A program made the position numbers and the translations under genes. The notes under the pieces were generated by a model that was not told the origin of the DNA, searched no databases, and saw only the letters and a program-made list of their open reading frames with translations. Shown here piece after piece: positions 48,301-63,300 of a stretch of DNA of 64,000 nucleotides. Each line of letters starts with the position of its first letter. Within the stretch, counting starts at the first letter, position 1. The DNA is from an uncultured Clostridia bacterium. Lineage in GTDB: Bacteria; Bacillota; Clostridia; Christensenellales; UBA1242. Location: contig CAJOLU010000004.1 in assembly GCA_905235475.1 (NCBI GenBank), forward strand, positions 62,001 through 126,000, given 5' to 3'.

Positions 48301-51300
48301 AAAAATTGTTGCAGATCTTGTTACAAGCAAAAAAATAAGAATTTCAACCTTCCAAAAGAACGAGAGTGAGAGTAGTGACGGTGTTGATGAGGGTGATAAT
48401 GAGTGTTTTATTTGTGTTGCTTTTGTTTATGAAGATGAAAATAATACTAAACAAATCGCAATAAACTATTTTTCAATTTCGGTTTATAGGGCAGTCACAA
48501 GTTTTGTGAGCACTGATGGAGTTGCAACTGGAGGAGTTGTTTCAGCGTCTTTGCTTGCGGCAGGAGGGGCGTCTAACCCATATCTAGATAGACAAACACA
48601 AGTTACTTTGTCTGTTGATATTGGTCCAAGCGGAACCGATAGAACGGTTAGTAAGGTTATTTGGTATTTTGTTGATGGGGAAGAATTAATTCGTAGTGGA
48701 ATAACGGAAGAAAGGCAGGAAATAGGTGGCAGGTTGGTGACAACTGGCTTATCTTACAACAAGGTAACGGTTTCTGCTGTTAGTGGTTCAAGTTCGTTGC
48801 AGACTTTTTATGCGAATGTGACTGATGGAACGTCGAGTGATTTACCTGTGCTTAACAAGAAATATGTTCCACAATATTTGCAAGATGTGATTACCGAAAA
48901 TGGGAAACGACCAAGTGCATCATATAACTTTTTTGTTGGACAGAAAATAATGGTTCAATCCAAACAACTCAATGCAGATGATTTTGATGCATATTTGCAT
49001 AATATTAGAGCATGTATTCTTGATGTTAATGGAATTGTTTGGACTGTTAAATTTGCTGTTACTGTGAACAAGATTGTTTTAACACAGGCCCTTGATGTTT
49101 ATGATTATGATGAAGATGATGGCATATATTTTGAAACAGCACAAAAAATGTCTTCATTACCACTTGATATTGATGGGGTAACTGTTGTTGACAGACTGGC
49201 AAAACAAAATTCTTATGGCTATAATGACGTTGATGCACACAGTCAAAAACAAGACATAAATGTTTCAGTGGCCGCTCAAACACCAAGTCCAACTCTTGCT
49301 AATCTTGAGTATATTTTGTTTGATGCTGATGTGAAAGATGGAATTTGGAGTGTTGCAGAAAGTGCAAACAGAAGCGGTAGACAATATAGTAGTTCAAGTG
49401 TGTGGCTTGGAATTAATGAAACAACAAACAAATATTTTGTAACCCCAATTAAATATGGTTACACAATTTTGTATGTTATTCCACAAGACCAAATGATTAA
49501 AAAGAATGAAGATATTGTCACTTCTGCAGATATGACTGAGGTGTTGAACGCAATTACAAATTCTCAAGTTGTTAAAGAGTTTCATATAACTGTTGCAGAT
49601 GGATATAAAACTTACATAAGATTGAGTTCTGCACAAGATTTTGAAAAATTATATCAAAGTGAAAATGCGTGGGATAAAAACTATTACATCACAAATGATA
49701 TAGATTTAAGTGGTTTAGACCTCGATGTTATTGGAACATATAACACACCTTTCTCTGGAAAAATTACATCAATGCCATTTGCAATTACCGTTGATGGAGT
49801 TCAAACTTCAATTATTCCAACTTACACAATTTATGGAATAAGATTAAAAGATACTAATGATGGCAATTCAAGAATTTTGAATGCAGACACATATAGTTAC
49901 TTTGGTTTGTTTGGTGTGTTTGCTGGAACAATTGAGAAAGTTAATTTTAGGTTTGATTCTGTTTCCTTGGAAACAAACATAACAGCAGGTGCCTTTCAAC
50001 CAGATATGTTGATTGGTGCTTTGGCTGGAAATGTTTTGGGCTCTTATGACTATAAGAAAACTTATGAAACTATTGAGGGCTATTATGGAAAGGCTGTTTA
50101 TGATGAATATATGGGCGAATATGTTGTTGTGGATGAAAGTAACGCCAGCACATATATAAAAGATGGCGACTATGATAGTATTGGACGAAGATATCGTGTT
50201 GACGCTTATATGATTCCAACCCTTAAAGACATGAGCGTGAGTGTTCAAGAATTTGATTATAAACTAACAAGAAACGCAGGTGCAAATTTCGTAACGGTTT
50301 ATGCGGGTGTTATTGGTTCAAATAAATCATCAAAGATTGCTGGCATTAAAATAAACATAACAGCAGAAATGTTTGAGCAAGCAAATAATCTATTTACTTG
50401 TGTTTTTGGTGGGTTTATTGGTGCTAACAATGGGGCTTTCCCATACGTTGAAGAGGGTGTTAATTCAAACATTGAAGTTAACACAAATCTTGTTATTCAA
50501 ACAAAAGGTAATAGTGTGGGCATTGTTGGTGGCGTTGTTGGACAAAACGAGGCAGAAATAAGCAATATTATCGCAAATGGAAGCATTGTTTCCAGAGGTC
50601 ACGCTAACGAAGTGTATAATGCGGGTGGAATTTGTGGAAGTAGTTCTGGCGTTGTGAGGAATTGTTATTCTAGTGTTAGCGTTTGGGGTGGACAAAATAT
50701 TGGTGGAATTGTTGGATATCAAGATGGCAACAAGATTGAAGACTGTGTTTACTCTATTTATGCTGGAACAACAAGTGCTCTTTATGGGGAGTCTTGTGTT
50801 GGTGGAATTGCGGGAGTTTTAGATGGTGCAGATGTTGTTTCTTCTTATGTTATGAGTTATGATGCGGATAACAAACAAGAAATATGCGGCACATCTTGTG
50901 TTGGTGCGCTTGTTGGACAAGTTATGAACACATCAGCAATAAGAAAATCTTTCGTTTCAGCAAGTGCTCAAGGTGAGATTGTTGGTGGAATTGTTGGGGC
51001 ATTAAGTGGAAGCAGTGTGTCTCTAACGATTGAGAATGTTTTTGTGAAGGGAGATATTATCACAACAGCAAACAACACAGACAATGCGGGATTGATTCTT
51101 GGTGCTAGAAATATGAATGCTAGTGTGACAAAATCTTATGTTTCAGCTGCGGCACATATGCTTGTTGACAATGTTTTAATTGATGTGCAAATAAAAGTTA
51201 ATGCTTATTGTGCACCAAATTGTGGGGTGTATGTTTTGGACACTTCATTTAACTCAGAGAGTGGCGAAGAAGAAGTGACAGAGTTAACGGTTGAACACTT

Positions 51301-54300
51301 GAGAGATAAAACAGCAATTGATGGAACAGAATTTTATAAAAACAGCAATATGCCGTTGCTAGACTTCTTTAATGGGGGTGTTGGCGACACCAACCCTTGG
51401 ACTGTAACCGAGCAAAATGAGGGGGAACCAATTTTGAAGGGGCTTTACCCAACAATACCAACTGACATTGTGGCAAACAGGTTAAGTTCCAATTTGACTG
51501 GAGTTTACAATATTTCTAATACTGAAATAATTATTTCATTAAGTGATTACTACAAAACATATGGCAATAATTTAACAAATAATGCGTCAAAATTCTTTGA
51601 ACTTCAAATATTGCCAAACACAACTGATGGGTTGGCACTTGTGAACACAAATGAGGATGCAAAGGAAGAATTGCAACATATTTGGATTAATGTTCAAAAC
51701 ACAAACGCATCAATTCTTCAAACTGCTTATTCAAATCTTTATGATTTAACCTTTACTCTAAGTGGTCAAACAGGAACAACCAACTTAACATTAAGTTGTG
51801 CACAAAACACAAACGCGAAAATAACATTATCAATTTGTGTTATTGAAGGTTTTGATGAATATACATTTAGTAATTCTAGCAAAACTTACAACACAGATAG
51901 TGAAACGGCTGGCGAAGAAGATGATGATAACAAACTTATTTCCATACAAAAAGGTTTGAGTGATAGAATTAATGTTTCCTACACTCAAATAGGAAGTAAT
52001 AGAACGAGTGCAAACGTTGTTAGTCCATCTCATTTAAATGCTGGTTTTGCAATATGTTATGAGGAAGGCTACTTCACTTTTGGCGCAGATAAATTTAGCC
52101 AAGTTGCATACAAAGAAACAGAAGAGTCTGAAGAAGTAATTGTTTTAAGACAAGATGTGTTGAGAGAATTTGTTGCTTCAGGGTTTGATGTTAATGAGAT
52201 TAAAAAATATTATCCAAGCAGCACAGTTTCTCTAATTGATGAAAGTGAATATTATTTGATTGAAGTTGATGGATATTATTATGCAAAAATTTTGAAAACA
52301 GAATATAAACAAGAAGTAACCCCAAGCACTTTGGATGATTATGTTGGAAAATATATTGCCAATGAGGGCAGCTATATTTTGGTGACTGAAGACAACAAAA
52401 ATATGCTTTCCATATCACCAAACACAACAGAAGCGTTTATGAATCAAATGTTTGTTTATGCTTATTATGAAAACTCAAGTTATATCACCATTTTTGGAAA
52501 TGAAAAAATAGAAAAAGCAAAAGTTACATTCACAAAATATTATATCTTTGAGAATGGAAACAAAAAAGTTGCATATTATTTGGATGATGGTTTCAATCTA
52601 TATGTGAAAGTTTATTCTGGAATAAGTTCTCTAAATGTTAATGGTGGTTCACACTCAATATTAGACATTGACAAACGTGCTCCATCTGATGAGTTTTCTA
52701 GTGAAATAACTTTTGTTTCAGATTCCACAACAGACCTAAAGTGGGGAACAAACATTACATTATATTTGCAACAAACGCAAACAATTCACGCAAATAACAC
52801 TATTGTTTATGATGATGAATATGGAATTAATCCACAAGTTTATGCAAATATTGAAGATTATTATGGCAAATATTTGAAGACTGGAGACGATGTGTTTGTT
52901 CAAATAACAACACACAACGCAATGCTTGATGAAAGTGGTTTGATGCTTGTTGTTTTGTTGGATGATGAAGGAGTGGTTGTTTTTGAATCCTTTGTTGACG
53001 TTGATGTTGATGAGGAACACCGCGCTAGGTCAAACACAGTTACAGAAGAATTTAAAAATAAATTTATTCCAGGCTTGGAAGAAACAAGAGATGCAAGTGG
53101 AAATATTACCTTGCAAGTCTTTAAGTTTGCCTTGATGCAAAGTTACTATAAAAACTTGGATGAAATCCTTGTGTTTAGAATGGAAGTTGAAAACACAGAT
53201 AAGAATGCAAAACTAACACAACAAGTGTTCTTTGAGTTTGCACCAATCAGAGTTAATGCTGTGAGCGTTTCTCACTACACAGATGCAGACCTTGAAGAGG
53301 GCGATGGAACCATGGCTTCCAACTATTTAACCAATGCCGGAATTATTCCAACAAACACGATTTTGGCTGGAGATTATGGACTACTTCAAATAGATTTCAT
53401 TCCAGAATATGGTTCATTTAACAAGTTAACCGTGAGTGGTGTTGGAACAAATGGCGATGAAATAAGTTTTGTTCAAAGAGTTAAAAACACCTACACAGCA
53501 AAGGTTAACAACCAAATTGTCACACAAACAAGATATTATTTGTTTGATGCAGTTAGCCAGAACGCAGATGGCACAATAAACCCTCAAGCCGTTTCAAACT
53601 ATGATGATGGAATGGTTAGCATAATGCTTGGGAGCACCATTCTTTATATGATTAGTGCAAGCACTGAAAGTGAAACAAAAGAAGCATTAATTGCTGGGGA
53701 ATATTACTACAAGATAGATGGCGACTATATTCGCGTAACAGAAGAAAATTATGATTTAAACAAACAAGCATTTTCTGTTACAACAACCTATCAAACAATT
53801 AACAATTTTTCAAACGTTGAAAATAATGGATTCTATTATAAATATCAACAAAACTATGTTCTTGTTAAAGATTTAGTTAATATTAACGAAAACACCAAAA
53901 AATTAAAAGTTCGTGATATAAGTTTTGATTTTGATGGAACTATTTATTTACAAACATTGATTGCAAGACAAACAACAGCAGCAAGTTTGTTTAACATTTC
54001 TATTGATGTTGAATATGATGGAGAAACACAAAACTTCACACAAGCACTTGAAGCAGACACATCTTCAACACTTGCTTGGATTTATTCTGGAATTGTGAAA
54101 GATGCCAAGGCACTTGTTCAAGAAGCATATATGCCTGTTGGAACAACAAATCAAAATCTTTCTTTAGAGATTGTTGGCGAATTTAATTCATTATTGCTAA
54201 CTTATGGTAATGATGACGAGAGCGGGACTGGAAAAATTTATGTAACAGAACAAAACAGTTCAAACATTTATCAAATTGACACACATGATGCCAAAATTGG

Positions 54301-57300
54301 AGATGTTTTCACAATCACGGTTATTGGTCAAAAGAATGTTAGTGGTTATGTTAGAAAAATTCAAAGAAGAATTAAAATTAATGTTGTGGATTATATCTTG
54401 CATAATGGTGCATTTCAATTTGAAGAAAGCAGTAATGACATTTTAGACAAAGTTTACACAAGTGATGCATCTTATAGACTAACAATAATTCCAAACTTTG
54501 ATAATATTGAAATTTCTTCAAGTGAGCCAAAAACTTTTGCTTCCAAAGAAACATATGTGGGATACTATTATAAAGATGAAAACAAAGTGTTCCACAAAAT
54601 TGTTAAGGAAGATGAAAATGTTGTCATTGATGGGCTCCCTGGAGAGTCTGTTAATGAGGGAGAAACTCTTGCCTACACTGAAGAACTTAAAAACCTTTGG
54701 ACTTATGTTTATGCGTTTAACACGGATGTATATCAAACCTTGTTGTTAAAAACAGTTGATAGTTTTGGTGGGGTTGAGGATAATCGTCTTGAGGAACAAG
54801 CAAATGGAACAACTGAAAGTGATGGAGAAGATTATGCTTTCACCAAAGTGAAATATAAGGCTTCAACAATTAAGGACGCCGAAGATTCGTTAAAGGAAGA
54901 ATATGAAGCTGTTAACACAAAGTCAAAACTTCCTAACAAAACTGCTCCATATTATTACATTAAATATGTTTATTTTAACGGAAATAATAATGGCTTCTAT
55001 ATTTGTCCATTAAGTCAAGGGTATGGTTCAGTTTTGTATATTACTGACATGGATTATGGTTATGATAATGGAGTTTTAACTTTGTGTGGTGGAATAAAGG
55101 TTGCAAATGAAGAGCTCCCTGACAACACATATACTTACACCAATATTTCTAGCGATGTTGAATTGTTGCAAGGAATTGTGAGTTATGGAACTGAAATAAG
55201 GTTTAGCCAAAAAACTTCAATTGACCACCCAATTCCAATCTACACAGAAGAAGAATTTTTGGCAATGGGTGCTGGAAATCATTACATTTTGATGAATGAT
55301 CTAACATTTAATGGTGGAGATTCTGGCGCTTGGGCACCAATCAACACTCCAATTGCCAGTCTTGATGGAAATGGCAAAATAATTAAATTTAATTATAAAA
55401 CATTTAGTGATGTTAGTGGAACTGCCACAAACCCTGCAAACGTTGGCTTCTTTGGAACTGTTGCAAGTGAAACACTGTTGAAGAATTTGGTTATTGAGTT
55501 GGGCGTGCAAATGGAGGCTATTGACTATAGAGAAGTTAGTGGGCTAAACTTTGGTGTGCTTGCTGGAACAAATGATGGAATTATAACAAATTGTGCAATA
55601 ATGGTGTCTGATCCTTCAAGTCAAACAACTGTGAAAATTGTTAGCAGTGATCGACAAACAGATGTTTTCCAAGTTGGTGGTTTTGTTGGAGTTAACAATG
55701 GTTCAATCACAAACTCAAGAGTTCAAAATATGGCCCTAACAGCAAATGGGCTTGTGGCTGGCTTTGTTTGCGAAAACAATGGAGTAATCTCAGCTTCTTA
55801 TGTGAACTTTGGAAGTGTTAAGAACTCTTCAACTCAAACAAGCACGAGTAAAACGGCTGGTTTTGTTCTTAAAAATAGTGTCAACGCAAAAGTTGCTTCA
55901 AGTTATGTTGGAATGGCATATTTGGAGGAATATTTCAAGGATGGCAAGATTGAGCAAGAAGTGAAACAAACACAAACTGTTGTAACAAATGTTGATATTG
56001 GTGGTTTTGTTTATGAAAACTTGGGAGAAATTAGCGATTCCTTCTCTGCAATCAAACTTTCAAGTGACACATCATTTAACGCATCATCTGGTGGATTTGT
56101 TCTTATGAACCAAAGTGGTGGAACAATTGTGAGATGTTATTCAATTTCAAGCACACAAAGTGAATCTTTTGCAAATGCTCCTTTTGTTGGTCCAAACAAA
56201 CAAACTGGTTATAACACTTTAAACTATGGAAGTTTAGATGCTTTTGTGGATTGTTTCTATTATAATGATTCATTTGGTTCAGTGATGGTTCAACTCACTG
56301 AGGCTTTGAGCATTAAATCATTAACAAAAGACCAATTCTTAAATACTAACAACTATTATGCAGAATGTTTTGAAAACTATAGTGTTAGCAGATATTACAA
56401 CAGTGAGGGTTATGAATATAGTTCTGTGTGGGCTTTTGCTAACCTATTCTATAAATCAATAACAACTGACAAGTTGTTGCCTAATAACATACTTCAAAGA
56501 CTGAGAACAAGTTCTGGAAGCACTATAAATCTTCTTGGACCACAACTTGTTTATGCAAACCTTGTGTTGCAACCAGAAAGAGAGGTTAAAGAATATGATG
56601 ATAGTGACCCAGCAGAGCCAAAATATATCTACACAGAAAATAGTAGTTTTAGATTGGGTAACACAACAACAAAATTAAATGTTAGAGTTATTGATAGTGC
56701 CAAGAGTTTGATTGAAAACTTTAATGCAGACCTTGATGCTGATGTGGGGGACAAGTCTTTAGATGATTGGTATAGGCTTGTTGCGAATATTGATTTAACT
56801 GGAGTTGATTTATCTAACTATGTTAACAAAACATTCACAGGAAACTTTGATGGAAATGGCTTCACGATTTCTGGAATTAACATAACGTCAGCAAAAGAGA
56901 ATTATTGTGGATTCTTTGGAAAAATCGCAACACAACTAGTTCCAGAAACAAAAGAAGAAAAAACTTATTATGTTAATGCGGATAGCACAATTGCAAGTGT
57001 TCATAATTTAAGGCTTTCAATAAATGCAATCACAGCAACAGAGGTTGTGTCTGTTGGTGGTCTTTGTGGAGAGGCGGAAAACGCAATTCTCTCAAATATT
57101 GATGTAACTGCAACTGATGTTTCAGATATTCAAATTGTTGGAAAGAACTTGGTTGGTGGAGTTGTTGGAAAACTTTATGGAAATTCTAGAGCCTACAACA
57201 TCACAAGTGAAGCTTCTGTTTCTGCCGTTTATGCTGAAACCTACACAAACAAATTAATTTATAATAGTGACCTTTTGCGTGCTTATACAAAAGAAATTGA

Positions 57301-60300
57301 TGAAAGTGTTTGTGTTCTAGATGTACACGACGCAGTGAAGGCAAGTAATAGTGACAGCGTTTTATGCTATGCTGGAACCGTTTTTGGTGTTGCAGATTTA
57401 TCGCCATTTAGCCAAGAAGCAGTGATAGTTACTCAAACTGGTTATAATGATGCAAGAATTTCAAACATTAAATCTTATGGCACAAGCAAAGTTGTTGGAG
57501 GAACTGTTGGTGGTGTGTTTGGACTTGTTGGTGCAAGCACATATGTGAATAATGCACAAAAAATTGTTGTGAACGGTTCATACATTAAAGGTGGAAGGTT
57601 TAGTGGTGGAATTGTTGGAGAAAATCACGGAATTTTGAACTACGTTCGCGTGAACTACACCCCAACACTTCAAGATGCTGTTGATGAATTAATTGTTGGC
57701 GCTGTTAATGAAAACGCTAACATAGACCTCTTTAGGTCACAAAGTGCAATAGTAAGTGAACAAGCAAAAGCTGTTGGTGGACTTGTTGGATTTAACATTG
57801 GTTTATCTTTAAGCCTTGTTAGCGAGATAAACACTGGTGCTATTTTGAATAGTAATGTTAAAGTTAGAGTTGATGACCAAACTTCAAGCTATTTGGGTGG
57901 ACTTGTTGGAATTGCTATTGGTGGCGTGTTTAATTCAAACTTTGTCACTGGTTCCACCGTTGGTGCGAGTGTTGGTGTTACTGGTGGTGCTATTGGTTTT
58001 GTGGCAGACTTTATGGATAGTGAAATTAGGCAAACTATTGCAAACCCATTTGATGGAATTGAATATGATTCATTTATGCTGAAAGATAGAAAATATTATA
58101 TTTCTAATAGTGAAATCATTGACATCACAACTAGTGAACACGCAATTATAGCATTAACAGAAGATGAAAATTTCCAAAGGTTTAAAATTGACGGTGAAAC
58201 ATATTATCTTAATAATGCCAAAACAGTGGTTTACAACAATAAGGTTGATGAAACTAACGCAAAAGAGAGTGTTGTTGCTTTCGTGAACAAGAGAAGTTGT
58301 TTGAGTATGGATGAGCAAACACTAATCTTAAATAACATTGTTGCAAGAAATAATTATGCTTACACAGATTATTATAGAATTCAAACAATTATTGGTGGAG
58401 AAAGCGGTGCTAACGGAGTGTTTGGTGGCTTTATTGGAAAAACAAGCCTATATAGCAATATAGACACGCAACATCAATCACCTGAACTTGATGCAACAAA
58501 AGAATATAACTTCTATGTTTCTCAAATTTATTCCACACAACAACCATACACAAGAGAAGTGTCTGCTGGTTTGGTGTTAAATGAAATTGGATATGATTTG
58601 CGTGAAACTAGAACTTGGGAATCATTTATTGTTGTTAATGAAGGAAATACAATAATCACTATCAATGGAAATAAATACATACGCGGTTTAGATACATTAA
58701 ATATTGAAGAAAAAACTTATTATGTAAATGCTGGAGAGTTTTCTATTGATGAAGAAGGATTTATAATAATTTCTGACCAGCTTTATCACTTAAATTATGT
58801 TTCTGACATTGAGACGACGGCTGAAAGTAAACAGTTTGCTATTGGGGACACATATTATGTAATTGAATATAATGAAGATGAACCAATAAAAATTTCAAAT
58901 GAAGAATCGGAAATTGATGTTGAGAATATTGACTGCACATATAATTATGAGACATATAATGTGTTTAAATTTGAGCTGAATGATAAGCAATATTTAATAA
59001 GAACAAATGTTATTGTTGAACTTGAAGAAATAACACTGAACACACACATAGAAAGTAGCGAATTTGTATTTAATGGAACGACATTCACACTATATAATGA
59101 TAGTGTTAGGGTTCACTCAGAAAATGCAACTATTTCACCAACAAATTATGTGACTGTTAGAGGGGTTAATTATTATCTTGAGGACATCCAGAACAATAAT
59201 TACAAAGTTGGCAAATATATTGTTGGTGACGCAAACAATGTGTTCAAAGTTAGCAAGGAGTTTGCACCTTTGGCAACAGGACTAACAAGATATGAAATGT
59301 ATGCTGGAAGTTATCAGGCAAATAGAAATAATAATAGAATGTTTAGCCACTGGAATGTTTATAACTATGGAACCAAACAAGCAATAGATGACACCTATAA
59401 GATTGTGAATTATGATAAGGCAATGATGCCAATTTATAATCCAACAACCGATGTTGATGAAGTTAAAATCTACACAGTTGAAGACTTTTTGAATATGCAA
59501 CCAACAGGCAAATATAGACTTATGAACGATTTGGATTTTGAATATCAAAATGTTTGTTTGTTTAGGGATGAGCCATTTACTGGAATATTTATTGGTGCAT
59601 CAGATTCTATGGGAGATGGGGAAACAATTCACACATTATTTAATGTGAACCCAACTTGGGAAGTCGACGAGAAAGTGCTTTATGCTGGAATATTTAACAA
59701 AACGCAAAATGCAACCATTGAAAAACTTAATATTTCAGGTGTTGGCAAAATGAACTCAAGTGGTGAACTTGAACCAATGACGCTATCAAATAACTTTGTT
59801 GAAGGTTTTGGAATTTTGATTGGAAAAGCTGTTGACACTCAAATTAACGAAATTAACATAACAGAAGACTATAACTATATTGCTTCTTACATAAATATTA
59901 TGGCAACAAACACAGAAGGGGATAACTACACAAACTTGTTTGCAATCGGGGAAAACCTTTATGAAATAACCTCTGGAAATGTGTTGGTGGGTGAGAACGT
60001 CACTCAATTTAAACAAATTGGAGAATCAATAGCGGCAGTTTCTGCTGATGCGGACAATCAAAAATCGTTTAAATTAAATGGCACAACATATTACTTGTTT
60101 GAAGACTGCACACAAATTGCACCATATTCTTATAGCACAAATCTTAATGGCACAGATCTAACACAAATTGGTGCTGATGGAATGTTTACGATTGGTTCAA
60201 CAGGCTATTATTTATTTAAAAATAACATCTACGAAAGTATTGATGGAGCTGAGACTAATTGTGAGAGCAACAAAATAACCATTGATGGTGAAACATATAG

Positions 60301-63300
60301 AGTAGATAAAAGAGTGGTTTACAACACAAAAGCATACATATTTAAAATTGGTGGAAATACTTATCAAATTCAAGATGGAGAATACATCTATAAACAAATA
60401 GCTGAAACAAATTCTGATGAACTTGTGTCTAGAATTATTGGTGGCAGGTTTATGCTTGATGGAATTACTTACACATACTCTGATGGTAAAGTTTGGGTGT
60501 TCACTTTAACATCTGCTGACACAGAGAATAAAATCGACTTGAAGAGTGTGCCTTCTGGGCAATATGTTGGTGGACTTGTTGGACGTTATGAAGCAAAAGA
60601 GTTGCCTGAAAACAAAATCACAAACATCAACATTGAGTGTGATATCAGTGTGGAAGGAAAAACATCATCAGTTGGTGGTGCCGTTGGATTAATTCAAGGT
60701 GTTCAGGAATATAGGTTATTAATGCAAAATGTTGTTTATGAAGGTTCTATTGAGGCTGAATGCGATAGTGGAAACTTTGGTGGAATTATTGGTTGGGCGG
60801 AAAATGTGACCTTTGCGGGCTCACTTGTGTTGGCTGACATGGACATTAAGTTAACAGGCTCAAGCAGCACAGAACGACCAACTGTTGGTGGCTTTGCTGG
60901 AAAACTTGATGTAAAAAATGAAGAAGAAAGTGAGCCAATTTATTGTGAAGGCATTATTGTGTTGAATGATATGACAGTTAGAATTGAAAATGACAAAATT
61001 GATGTTGGTGGCTTTGCTGGAGAGTTTTCATCAAGATTATATAACAGTGTTATTGCACCAAACATAACACTAGAATCTAATGAAATATCAAAGATAGATA
61101 ATTATTGTGTTGCTGGTTTTGTGGCAAACTTTAGAGAGAATGCATTATCATATAATGGCGATAATTATAAACCAGTGCAAAATGTTTTAATTTTAACAAC
61201 AACATATAATCACACAATTTTGGAAAAAGTGTTTGCAGTTGTGGAAGAATCTGCAACTTTGCGTGATTGGAGTTCAAATGTGTTCTATGACCAAAACTTG
61301 AGTTTGGTTGAAGGTGTGCAAACAAATTATCAACAAACATCTGAAAACCTTTTTAACGCAAAAGCTCAACACTTGTTTGTTGAAGAAATTGATGGGCTGG
61401 ATTTCTTGAGAGCTTCTTTGAAAAATTTTGGTGCAGAAGACAAGCACTACACATTGTTTGAAATGAATGAAGCAATAAGTTATCCAATCCTTAACGGGAA
61501 ATTGGAAGACAACACAAAATCTGGTTCAAAAATTCAACCACTGCAAGTAGTTAACAAAAATCCAGATGAATATCAAAAAGGATTTGCTGATATTTCTGCA
61601 TCCGCAGAGGACAAATATTTGTGGTATGTTCAAAATGAAGACATAGATGATATTGATCTTTTATCTCCTGTTAACTTGAATGGTTTTTATAACGGGAACA
61701 ACAAACGCATTACTCCAAAAGCCATAGATGGTGTTTATGGAGAAAAAACAGAACAAGCGCAAATTGGAGCGTTTAACCTTTATGGTGGTTCGACAGTAAG
61801 TTCATTGTCGTTTGTGGCTGAAGTGTTTATGGACAATAGCCGTATGCTAAACATAAATATTACTAACAACGACTCCGGAGCAACAAATGTTAAAATTGGA
61901 ACTATGGCTGCCTTTATGGATGGAAATTCTGTGATGTATGCTTGTGTAAGTAATGGAAAACTGCAAGTTCAAAACACAAACAAAACATTGGCTGTTGGTG
62001 GTCTTGTTGGTGTTTGCCAAGGACAAATTATTGCTTGTGGTTCTAACACTGATTTATATATTGCTGGAGATGTGCAAGCAAATGTTGTAAAATATGTTGG
62101 TGGTCTTGTTGGTGTTGTTGTGCCAACCTCAGACAAAATGTTCAACATCAAAAACAGTTTCTATAATGGAATCATAAAAACTAAGTATGTGGATGCTGTT
62201 GGTGGTCTTGTTGGTGCAAGTCTACAATCCTCTAATGTTGGTCCAACAATAGCAACGGGTAACATAAAATTAAAAGATTCCTACACCTTTGCAAACATTG
62301 TTGGAAGTGATGGTGATGCAGTGTTGGGTGCGGGCACAATGGTTGCTGAAGAGATTTACTATGCTGATAAGTTGGCTGTTTCTAACCCTAACCATGAGTT
62401 CAATCATAATTCATACGATAGTGTCTTCACTTATAAAGGCACAATGAATGAGGGTACCAACATTAGAACGATTAATGGATTAATTCGCACTGATAACCGC
62501 AATGAATGGGGAAACTTTGTTGATGAATTTATTAATTCAGGTCTTCCAGTGTGTGCTCCATTAAATTCGGGATGCATAATATCAAGGGCAACAGGTATTG
62601 AAACTGAAGAGGGCACAACCACAACATATGTTTGTGTTAAGAATGAACTAGAACTTGCTTATTACATATCAACCTCTGCCCAAGGAAAAGAATATGTTTT
62701 GGATTGTGATATGAATTACGGCACGATGGATGATTATTCTGTGGCAGATAGTAGGAAATTTGAAGAACTTCGTGGAACTTTGAATGGAAATGGGCACAAA
62801 ATTGATGGCTTAAATAATAACTATTTTGTTGCAACGAACTCTGGTACCATTAAAAATGTTGAATTTTCTAACAACGATTCTAACAAATATGTTGCAAATA
62901 GTAACCAAGGCATAATTCAAGCAGTTCTTGTTGCAAATGGCAATGAAATTGTTAACACACAAAACGGAACAATTGAAAACTGTTTGGTTGGAACAAATGC
63001 TATAATATCAAACAGTGAATCAATTAGCACCGGCAAACTCGATTATGCAAATATAGGAACAAAAGGCATAGATTTCTGGAATGTTTGGACTCTTGTTGGA
63101 ACAACCACAGGAACAACTGGAGATTTAAAACTGCAACAATTCAACAAAACAACAAGCACTCTTGATGTGTTTGGGATTGATGGTGTTGCTAACATAATAT
63201 CTGATACATATATTGAAACAAACATCACAAACAAAGAACAATATAGTGCGGTTGTTCAATATTTAGATAGGCATAGTGACGAGAATGAAAGTGTTGAAAT

